This document shows, piece by piece, positions 1 through 5,940 of a DNA stretch of 9,359 nt. The DNA is from Spirochaetota bacterium. GTDB lineage: Bacteria; Spirochaetota; Leptospiria; Turneriellales; Turneriellaceae. Position numbers and translations under genes: made by a program. Under the pieces are notes generated by a model, which was not told where the DNA came from, did no database searches, and saw nothing but the letters and a program-made list of their open reading frames with translations. The DNA is taken from contig JAKQXK010000108.1 of NCBI GenBank assembly GCA_029561505.1, positions 1 through 9,359 on the forward strand, in the 5' to 3' direction. How positions within the stretch are numbered: the first letter of the stretch is position 1; each line of letters begins with the position of its first letter.

Positions 1-273
1 CCGCGCGACGAAAATAACGCCCTCTTTGGTGGCAACGTTGCAGCTGCTGGCGATGTGAATGCCGATGGCTTCAGCGACGTTTGGATAGGTGCATCGGGTG
101 CAGGGCCAGGTACCGAAGGCGTCGCTACAATCTTTTATGGAAGCGCGGCGGGTGTCACATACCACGGCACAGGCGTGGGCACGGGTTACTCATGCCCCGG
201 TGCACCGGATTGTACTGAAGTCATTAATCCGCGCCCGGGCCTAGTCGGCAGATTTGGCGCGATGAATCAATGA
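1..273 (+). CDS. FG-GAP repeat (integrin-alpha-like beta-propeller) protein, 3' end only
   Basis: The reading frame is open from base 1 to a TGA at 271-273, so the start lies left of the window; 90 codons are visible. The first visible residues contain FGGNVAAAGDVNADGFSDV (about residues 9-27), a good match to the FG-GAP/calcium-loop consensus (FGxxVAxAGDxNGDGxxD), followed by a WIGA strand and an IFYG strand as in propeller blades. Such repeats form extracellular or surface seven-bladed propellers, and the D-x-N-x-D-G loop normally binds calcium. Two cysteines close together (SCPGAPDC) could form a disulphide, which fits an exported protein. The last residues, GRFGAMNQ, look like the opening of a further FG-GAP repeat cut short by the stop. 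The gene converges on the minus-strand operon with a gap of 25 bases. The specific function is unknown. The family call is fairly secure, the exact protein is not. Confidence 0.75.
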   Translation, partial: PRDENNALFGGNVAAAGDVNADGFSDVWIGASGAGPGTEGVATIFYGSAAGVTYHGTGVGTGYSCPGAPDCTEVINPRPGLVGRFGAMNQ

Positions 274-298
274 TCTCATCAGCCCCGGTCTGGCACAT

Positions 299-1072
299 TC
301 AAAACTGATAGGCAGCGGCGATCTGTGCCGATACCGAAATCAAGAGTTCAAGATTATCTTGCCAGTAGGTGGCGTTAAGGCCCACGGAGAGCGCCAACTT
401 CTCTGTCACCTGTCTCGCCGAGCCGAATTCAACCCGGCCGAGCATTGCATAACTCGTGCGGCTGAAGCTATATGAGGTCAGCGACAAACCCGCGATGCCG
501 CCGCCAACACCTGAGTACCAGGTGAATCCTATGCGCTGAAAGAGATAGCGCGCAGTCACCACGCTTTGCAAGACATTGATTGTTCGATCGCCATCGGTTA
601 TCTGCGTCGCCATGATCTCGCCATGAAAAGCGTTTGCCCTGATGTATGGCAAAGGCTGGCTGAGATACGCATTCAGGCCGAAGCCCGCCGCCGGAAAAAA
701 TGTATCGAATTTTTGAAACGCTGCGAGCCCCAGATGAAAATCGATCAGCACCTGCGCCTCAAACCGGCTAAAGAACGGGCGTCGCGCTGGCTCTGGCGTG
801 GGTTGATCTTGCACGCGGTCAGCCGAGACGACAGTGCTGCGCTCGACCTTAATGCGTTCGGTTAAGCCCCGAATCTGAATTTCATAACTGCTTTCGGTGA
901 TCGAAAGTACCTTTGCGTGGCGAATCGATTCGCCGTCGTCGAATGTGAGGTCGTATTCGTGACCAACGACCAGAACGACCTGCGCGTTTGCCTCCGCGCT
1001 GCCCGAGACGCAAAGCAAGGCCAGCACGATCATGAGGATATAGCACTTTTTCATCGGATTACGCTGTTTCAC
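299..1072 (-). CDS. Predicted outer-membrane beta-barrel protein with N-terminal Sm-like beta module
   Basis: This 257-residue protein is not recognised as a named family. It has an N-terminal signal peptide: basic MKK at 7-9, a hydrophobic core at about 11-24 and a likely signal peptidase I site after ANA at 30. Residues about 38-87 form a small all-beta module with a DG turn (46-47) that resembles the C-terminus of the upstream gene's product. A proline-rich linker (91-98) follows. Residues about 103-257 show alternating hydrophobic and aromatic strands with glycine turns (GVGGGIAGLSL, GLNATYW), ending in the terminal aromatic YQF typical of outer-membrane barrels (F257). The start is a GTG whose GTGA overlaps the stop of the upstream gene, which suggests translational coupling. 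An in-frame ATG at 1054 (codon 7) would give a more standard signal peptide and is a credible alternative. It is the last gene of the three-gene operon. Location is inferred as outer membrane; ligand or partner is unknown. Confidence 0.75.
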   Translation of the reverse strand: MKQRNPMKKCYILMIVLALLCVSGSAEANAQVVLVVGHEYDLTFDDGESIRHAKVLSITESSYEIQIRGLTERIKVERSTVVSADRVQDQPTPEPARRPFFSRFEAQVLIDFHLGLAAFQKFDTFFPAAGFGLNAYLSQPLPYIRANAFHGEIMATQITDGDRTINVLQSVVTARYLFQRIGFTWYSGVGGGIAGLSLTSYSFSRTSYAMLGRVEFGSARQVTEKLALSVGLNATYWQDNLELLISVSAQIAAAYQF

Positions 1073-2619
1073 TGTCTGATGCGCTCGCGCGAGGCGATCT
1101 GTGTTTTATCGATTGAGATTTTACCCATCACCGTAAAGAGAAATATTTCTGTCAGGCTGTCTTTTATAACGACCCCCGTGAATTGGTTGCCATCTTGCAT
1201 CACGATTCGCGTCAGCGATTTTTGCGACTTCAGGTATGTTGATTTATCTTTTCGCGACAGCGCTTCTTTTTGTTGCCAGGTCTTGGCACGTTCGATCGCG
1301 GTCGGTTGTGTTTTTTCAGCTAAAGGCGCTTTCGCCTTAGAGCCTTGGCCGGGTTCGCCGTTCGCCGCAGACACCACCCGATCGGCCTTTACCTCGCTGT
1401 CTGATTTTGGCTTTCGTTTCTGCGGTTCGGCTTCTTGTTTCGCGATTGCTTTCTCTTTTTGAGCGATGCGCATAACTTCGGGGTCGTTTTTCATTGCCTG
1501 TTGCCCGGTATTCAACGCCACTTTGGTTGTTTTATGTGATTCAAGAGTCTCAAGGTGCACCGCCACCTTTTCGAAACGTGCTGCTTCTTTTATGAGCCCC
1601 TGGTCATCGACGATTTTTTTCTCCACATTGTTTTTTGACTCATGCCTGAACTCTTGCCCGGCGGTATAGAACGCACCCATCGCAAAGAGCCTTCTGTTGG
1701 CCCTCACGGCCCAAACCGTCTTCGAGTGGCGCGCAATAATCTTACGGTAATATTCGGCGGCCTGGCCGGTACCGCCACTTTCTTCGTGCGAACGGCCGAG
1801 GTAAAAAAGCGCCGCTGGATTCGCATTCAGATTGCCCAGCCCTTTGAACGTGCTGATTGCCTGATCGTACGCAGTCAGGCGGTAAAAAGCTGCCCCCTTA
1901 TCTGCAGAAGGCGCCATCAGGGCTACTTTCACCAGTTCACTGTCAATTTCTGTCACCATTGCGTTGAGCGCCCGCGCGGTGAGATGGTACTCTCCCGTTG
2001 CATGCGTCTTGATCACACTTTCAAAATCGTGTTGTGCCGCGCTGCGCTCACCTGCGAGCGCTCTGCAGAAACCGCGGTGCAGCAGAGCGTACGCGCGCCA
2101 GTCGGTTTCAAGGTTCTTCTCGACGGCCAAGAGCGCTGTATAAATCTCAATAGCCTCTTTATACGAACGCCGTAATTCGTGGTAAAAAGCCAGCTCAAGC
2201 GCCCGAAACAAAGGTGAACTCTGTTCATAACGAAACCGCGGCGATGCCGCAATCAGGTTAAAGAACTCGATTGTCCAAAGCGCGGTGGCTTCGGCCGGGC
2301 CAAGTTCAGGTGAATTCTCACTGGCCGAGGTATGCTGCAATGCCTGCATGAGTCGGCCTTCGCGCCCATAGTTCAGCGCATGGTCACGCTCACCCGCCTT
2401 CTGGCGCAGCAGCTGGTAGCGCGAGACAAGTGACAGAGTACGCACCGACTGTTTCTGGTCGTTATTGGTACGCAGACGATATTGCAGCTCTTTGATGCGC
2501 ATACCATAGACGACCATGAGCCACAGCGCGGCAGCGGTAATCAGCACCACGACAGGCGGTACGAGGGCCCACACGCGGCGGCGCCAGATGATCTCGTGGG
2601 GCCCGGCCGCAACCATCAT
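1069..2619 (-). CDS. Membrane-anchored TPR protein with charged linker and C-terminal Sm-like beta module
   Basis: This 516-residue protein has one transmembrane segment at about 16-40, preceded by RRR (13-15), so by the positive-inside rule the bulk should lie in the periplasm. Residues about 136-310 hold TPR-like helical pairs (AFYHELRRSYKEAIEIY at 144-160, AALFYLGRSHEESG at 269-282, then AAEYYRKIIARH), a scaffold for protein-protein contact. Residues about 320-465 are a low-complexity stretch rich in Lys, Glu, Ala and Gln, likely a flexible or helical linker. Residues about 468-516 form a small beta module (IVMQDGNQFTGVVI, then GKISIDKTQI) of the LSM/SH3-like kind, similar to the N-terminal module of the next gene's product. 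The ATG overlaps the stop of the phosphatase gene (ATGA, 2616-2619) and the stop overlaps the next start (GTGA, 1069-1072), so the three genes are probably co-translated. No enzyme motif is seen; an adaptor role is inferred. Confidence 0.8.
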   Translation of the reverse strand: MMVAAGPHEIIWRRRVWALVPPVVVLITAAALWLMVVYGMRIKELQYRLRTNNDQKQSVRTLSLVSRYQLLRQKAGERDHALNYGREGRLMQALQHTSASENSPELGPAEATALWTIEFFNLIAASPRFRYEQSSPLFRALELAFYHELRRSYKEAIEIYTALLAVEKNLETDWRAYALLHRGFCRALAGERSAAQHDFESVIKTHATGEYHLTARALNAMVTEIDSELVKVALMAPSADKGAAFYRLTAYDQAISTFKGLGNLNANPAALFYLGRSHEESGGTGQAAEYYRKIIARHSKTVWAVRANRRLFAMGAFYTAGQEFRHESKNNVEKKIVDDQGLIKEAARFEKVAVHLETLESHKTTKVALNTGQQAMKNDPEVMRIAQKEKAIAKQEAEPQKRKPKSDSEVKADRVVSAANGEPGQGSKAKAPLAEKTQPTAIERAKTWQQKEALSRKDKSTYLKSQKSLTRIVMQDGNQFTGVVIKDSLTEIFLFTVMGKISIDKTQIASRERIRQ

Positions 2620-4649
2620 TTCGCGATTCCATTTCTGATTTTTCTGAGTACGCCGTTATACCGCCCGAACGGATTATCGCTCACGGCTTTTTCGATGTAG
2701 TGCAGTGCCTTGCCGAGATCGTTGGTCTTCAGCGCGAGCAGAGAAAAGAGCGCGTTCGCGTCAGGCATCTCAGGGGCAGCCGCGAGGCACCTGTTCAGCG
2801 CTGCCGCGCATGCATCGTAAAGGCGAATGCGGTAATAGCAGAGCGCCTGGCGAAAGCTCACGGCCGGCCTGTCGCCGTAAGCCTCTGCGATCGCGTCAAA
2901 CCCCGCGAGAGCCGTGACAAAATCTTTTTCGTGAAGATTTTGTTCGGCTGCGTTCCAGACGGTGCGTATCGGCTCTCCCGAGCCCAGGGCCGCGACAAAG
3001 TCTGCCCGCTTGCGCCGGTAGTGCGGGTTTTGGCTCAGGTCTTCATCGCTCTGCTGCATTCGTAAACCTTCCGTTTTGGGGCGTAACACAACAGCGTCGC
3101 CGATCTCGCAAACAATCAGCGTTTCGTCGTCGGTGCGTTTGGCGCCGCCGACAAAATCCATAACGTCGGTCAGCACGTAGCGAATGAGCTGCGGTGCTTC
3201 ATGGTTCGCCGCGGTTTTGATCGTGTCGATAAACCGCTCAGCAGTGTATTCGTCTTCGGCCTTGTTTTTTGCTTCAGTAAAACCGTCGGTATAAAGAATC
3301 AACCTGTCGCCAGGTTGCAGTGTGATTTCGATATCCTCAAACTCTTTAAAAACTTCTTTCATCATGCCGACATAGAACGCGCTCGCTTCAAGCAACTCGT
3401 GCCCACCATCGGCTCTCAGCAAAACCGGTTCGGGGTGCATGCCATTGCAAAAGACGGCGCGGTTGTCGGGAAATATGCGCATGTAGAATGCAGTCATGTA
3501 AAGACCCGCGCCCTCGAAATAGCCTGCAAGGCGTTCGTTCATGCGTGAAAGCACGACTGATGGCTGCGCATTCTCTTTCACGAGATCGTTGAAATAAATC
3601 TTCGCCATGATGGTGAGAAATGCCGCGGGCACCCCATGCCCGCTCGCGTCGGCAATAAAAAGCGCAACCGAACCATCGGCGAGTTCAAACATGTCGTAGA
3701 AATCTCCTGAGACTGTATAGAGCGGGTTGTAATGCACAGTGGCTGTGAGTTGGCGCACGCTGAGTTCGTGAGGCAAAATTGCGGATTGAATTTTTTTAGC
3801 GATGTTGAGTTCGAAATCCATGATCTCGCGGTTATGTTTCAGATCATTGCTCATGTGGTTGAAAGATTCGACGAGCTGCGCGATTTCGTCTTCATGCCGG
3901 CTCTCGAAATCGACGGTCGAGAACGTGCCGCCCGCGACCATGAGAGCCGCGTCGCTGACTTTCTTGATAGGCCGCACCAACGTACGGTAGATGAGAAATG
4001 CCATCGCTGCCTGCAACAGCAAGAGCATCACGACCATCGCAATGCCAAGCCGCACAAGGCTGGTAATTTCACCCCTGAGTTCTGGCATCGGTATCGTGCC
4101 GGCAAGAATCAGATCGATGTCGCCGTTCGCAGTCAAAGGAATATAGACCTTTATTTGCCCGCGCGTGAGATCGGGTACCGCCATGAAAGATTCGTTCTTG
4201 AGTTCTCTGAGCTGCAAGACCTTTGCCGCCGCCACGAGATCGCCTGCCGGCACTTCGCTTGCGCCAGCTTCTTTCGGAAACACCAGCAACTGGTCACCGT
4301 TCGTCGAAAATACCGAATAGACCGGCAAAACCGTTTCTCCCTTGACGTTTTGCAGCTGCAGGCGGCGCGAAAATTCAGCAGCCATTGCCTGAAACTCAGC
4401 AACGGGACGGCGTGAAATTGCCAATAGATCGAGCTGCGCCTGCAAACGCCGCAGCGCTTCAAACGCACTCGACCGCGCATACATGCTTGCCTTATCTGAG
4501 ATGAGCCGCATCTGGTTTGAACCGGTGCCGACCCAAAAAATCATCACGTTGATGAGCGTCAGCGTCAGGTACCAAAGCGACAGGCGCAGAATCAGCGAGG
4601 TTCGACCACGACGCGGCGGGGCATGTGTTTCCGGGCCGGCTGTGGGCAT
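2616..4649 (-). CDS. Membrane HAMP-SpoIIE/RsbU-type PP2C serine phosphatase with periplasmic sensor and C-terminal TPR-like domain
   Basis: This 677-residue protein should dephosphorylate a phospho-STAS antagonist in response to a periplasmic signal. Domains in order: TM1 at about 20-42; periplasmic sensor at about 43-196, perhaps Cache-like (weak); TM2 at about 197-221; HAMP at about 221-275 (RPIKKVSD, then DEIAQLVESFNHM); linker with IQSAILP (287-293), typical of RsbU-type enzymes; SpoIIE/PP2C domain to about 515; TPR-like helices at about 565-660. Metal-binding motifs are intact: SGDFYD (D316, D319), ADASGHG (D334), YTDGFTEA (D455) and TDDETLIV (D507, D508), so activity is expected. The start is supported by GAGGGA on the minus strand (4659-4664), 9 bases before the ATG. 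It heads the minus-strand operon and is divergent from the ATPase-STAS pair, its likely targets. The C-terminal TPR tail is absent from classical RsbU, which carries an N-terminal regulatory domain instead. Confidence 0.92.
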   Translation of the reverse strand: MPTAGPETHAPPRRGRTSLILRLSLWYLTLTLINVMIFWVGTGSNQMRLISDKASMYARSSAFEALRRLQAQLDLLAISRRPVAEFQAMAAEFSRRLQLQNVKGETVLPVYSVFSTNGDQLLVFPKEAGASEVPAGDLVAAAKVLQLRELKNESFMAVPDLTRGQIKVYIPLTANGDIDLILAGTIPMPELRGEITSLVRLGIAMVVMLLLLQAAMAFLIYRTLVRPIKKVSDAALMVAGGTFSTVDFESRHEDEIAQLVESFNHMSNDLKHNREIMDFELNIAKKIQSAILPHELSVRQLTATVHYNPLYTVSGDFYDMFELADGSVALFIADASGHGVPAAFLTIMAKIYFNDLVKENAQPSVVLSRMNERLAGYFEGAGLYMTAFYMRIFPDNRAVFCNGMHPEPVLLRADGGHELLEASAFYVGMMKEVFKEFEDIEITLQPGDRLILYTDGFTEAKNKAEDEYTAERFIDTIKTAANHEAPQLIRYVLTDVMDFVGGAKRTDDETLIVCEIGDAVVLRPKTEGLRMQQSDEDLSQNPHYRRKRADFVAALGSGEPIRTVWNAAEQNLHEKDFVTALAGFDAIAEAYGDRPAVSFRQALCYYRIRLYDACAAALNRCLAAAPEMPDANALFSLLALKTNDLGKALHYIEKAVSDNPFGRYNGVLRKIRNGIAK

Positions 4650-4658
4650 GCATTACTA

Positions 4659-4664
4659 TCCCTC
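4659..4664 (-). promoter_or_regulatory. Ribosome binding site of the phosphatase gene
   Basis: On the minus strand the sequence reads GAGGGA, nine bases upstream of the ATG at 4649. It is close to the Shine-Dalgarno consensus and supports this start for the phosphatase. Confidence 0.6.
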
Positions 4665-4673
4665 AGGCGCACA

Positions 4674-4705
4674 TTTCAGGCCAAAGAAGTTTTTTTGGCC
4701 CGAAA
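4674..4705. repeat. 12-bp inverted repeat in the divergent control region
   Basis: TTTCAGGCCAAA (4674-4685) and TTTGGCCCGAAA (4694-4705) are inverted copies separated by 8 bases (GAAGTTTT). Eleven of twelve positions pair; the exception is A4678 against C4701, which becomes a G-U wobble in a minus-strand transcript. It lies between the divergent phosphatase and ATPase genes. It could be an operator for a dimeric regulator, or a hairpin in the 5' leader of the phosphatase mRNA. On neither strand is it followed by a run of T directly after the stem, so it does not look like an intrinsic terminator. Confidence 0.7.
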
Positions 4706-4720
4706 CTCTCGCGGGTCGGC

Positions 4721-4727
4721 TATTATT
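4721..4727. promoter_or_regulatory. Candidate -10 element(s) in the divergent region
   Basis: TATTAT (4721-4726) resembles a sigma-70 -10 box for the plus-strand ATPase gene and would give a leader of roughly 55 bases before the GTG at 4789. Read on the minus strand, the overlapping AATAAT (4722-4727) could serve the phosphatase operon. No good -35 box sits 16-18 bases away in either direction; in the plus direction the -35 position (about 4698-4703) falls inside the inverted repeat arm, as might be seen at an activator-dependent promoter. This is a guess from sequence only. Confidence 0.3.
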
Positions 4728-4775
4728 GCGCCGTGCGTCACCTCAGGCCAGAATCGTGCTGAACCCACGTAAACA

Positions 4776-4782
4776 TAAGGGA
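4776..4782 (+). promoter_or_regulatory. Ribosome binding site that fixes the GTG start of the ATPase gene
   Basis: TAAGGGA lies six bases upstream of the GTG at 4789. It is the best Shine-Dalgarno match before the conserved part of this gene and favours GTG 4789 over the in-frame GTG at 4756 and ATG at 4648, neither of which has a comparable site. Confidence 0.65.
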
Positions 4783-4788
4783 ACATTA

Positions 4789-5508
4789 GTGCTACACGAA
4801 GCTGAACTGCCGGGCAATATCGACGCGCTCATTCGCAAAGCGATCGCTGCAGAAAACAACATTAAGGTGATTGCCTATACCGTCATTCCGGTGACCGAAA
4901 CGGGTCTGCGCCGAATCTCTGAACTCGTTCTCGAAAAATACAGTAAATCTGATCTTTTGCCCACGGTGGCAATGATTCTCAAAGAACTCGCGCTGAATGC
5001 AGCAAAAGCGAACTTCAAGCGCATTCTGTTTGAAATGCGCAGGCTCGATCTTGAAAACGATGCTGACTATGAGCGCGGCATGCGCGATTTTAAGGCCGCT
5101 ATTTCAGAACAATGGGCGATTGAATATGGCCGGCGTTCGAAACAACTCAACCGCCGCGTTGAGATTCTCTTCAGCTATAACGCTGAGCGTCTGTTGATAA
5201 ACGTCGTGAACAATTTTCCCCTGTCGCAGAAAGAAGAGATTCGGGTGCGCCAAAAACTCGCGGCGGCAATGCAATACGAAGATATCGGGGATTTTTTTGC
5301 CAACTGCGGCGACGAAACCGAAGGCGCGGGTTTGGGGCTTGTTCTGATTATGACGGCTCTGAAATCATATGGCATCGACCCGCACGCGTTCACGATTTAT
5401 GTGAATGCCAAAGACCAGACCGTGGCGAGCCTCGAAGTTCCGCTGAGCAGTTCTTACCAGATCAGACGACACAGATTGCCCCACATCACTCAACAGGAGA
5501 AAACATGA
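4789..5508 (+). CDS. GHKL-fold ATPase, RsbW-like anti-sigma/serine kinase candidate with atypical G1 box
   Basis: This 239-residue cytoplasmic protein has the landmarks of the histidine-kinase-like ATPase fold. The N box is KELALNAAKAN (E66, N70, N75) and the G2 box is ETEGAGLGL (G179, G181, G183), followed by a final beta strand (TVASLEVPL, 211-219). The usual DxGxG (G1) is not visible; the equivalent strand reads INVVNNFPLS (137-146), so the adenine-contacting Asp appears to be replaced by Asn. Between N box and G1 there is a longer than usual charged segment (about 82-125). RsbW proteins are about 160 residues, so this one is larger, with about 60 residues before the N box. By context it should bind the STAS protein encoded next, with which it overlaps by 4 bp (ATGA), and might phosphorylate it. 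The frame stays open upstream to 4483, antisense to the phosphatase gene, but the ribosome binding site supports GTG 4789. Family is fairly sure; kinase activity is uncertain. Confidence 0.8.
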   Translation: MLHEAELPGNIDALIRKAIAAENNIKVIAYTVIPVTETGLRRISELVLEKYSKSDLLPTVAMILKELALNAAKANFKRILFEMRRLDLENDADYERGMRDFKAAISEQWAIEYGRRSKQLNRRVEILFSYNAERLLINVVNNFPLSQKEEIRVRQKLAAAMQYEDIGDFFANCGDETEGAGLGLVLIMTALKSYGIDPHAFTIYVNAKDQTVASLEVPLSSSYQIRRHRLPHITQQEKT

Positions 5509-5876
5509 AAGCGCTCAACATTGAAATCAGGGTTATCAGTCCCGAAACGATAGTTCTTGATATTGCAGGTGACGTCAATATTTATAACGCCAACGACCTG
5601 CGCAGAGAGTTCGACCGCCATATGACAGGGGGCACGCGCAACTTTGTGCTCAATTTTGGCAAAATGACGATGATCGATTCTGCTGGCATTGGCGTGCTAT
5701 TCACGATTCTCAACCGGGTGAAAAACCTGCCGGGCAAAGTGCTGATCGTGCACGCGCGCCCCAACGTCGTTAAACTTTTCGAAATAACAAAGGTCGCGAA
5801 ATTCTTTAATCTACTCGAATCTGAAGCCGAGGCGATCAAAATTCTTGAGACCGTACCGGCTACAGGCCAAAACTGA
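5505..5876 (+). CDS. STAS-domain anti-sigma factor antagonist (RsbV/SpoIIAA-like)
   Basis: This 123-residue protein is a single STAS domain of normal length for the family. It shows the opening strands (IVLDIAGDVNIYNAN, 16-30), the helix DLRREFDRHM, the strand FVLNF, and the signature MIDSAGIGVL at 56-65. Ser59 is at the usual phosphorylation site of RsbV/SpoIIAA proteins. In the established scheme the unphosphorylated antagonist sequesters the kinase-type ATPase, the kinase inactivates it by phosphorylation, and a SpoIIE/RsbU phosphatase reactivates it. Both partner types are encoded next door. The start is an ATG with a strong AGGAGA site (5495-5500), and the ATG overlaps the stop of the ATPase gene, indicating coupled translation and probably near-equal amounts. 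The final target (sigma factor or another enzyme) is not encoded in this window. Confidence 0.93.
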   Translation: MKALNIEIRVISPETIVLDIAGDVNIYNANDLRREFDRHMTGGTRNFVLNFGKMTMIDSAGIGVLFTILNRVKNLPGKVLIVHARPNVVKLFEITKVAKFFNLLESEAEAIKILETVPATGQN

Positions 5877-5940
5877 CTAAACGAAGGGCGCGCGGTAAAA
5901 AACCTTTTGACCCGGCGACCAAAAAGCAGCAGCTGGAAAC

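Noticed and set aside
261..280. Possible terminator between the convergent ends (GATGA pairing with TCATC).
   Set aside because: Only a 5-bp AT-rich stem with a 10-base loop and no T-run; too weak to call.
1010..1054. Possible lipobox (LALLC, Cys21) in the barrel protein.
   Set aside because: The residue before Cys is Leu rather than Gly, Ala or Ser, and a good signal peptidase I site (ANA) follows nine residues later; the C-terminal aromatic supports a barrel rather than a lipoprotein.
3732..4415. Open frame of 227 codons on the plus strand inside the phosphatase gene.
   Set aside because: Antisense to the HAMP and sensor regions of a well-supported gene, no ribosome binding site, His/Arg-rich shadow composition.
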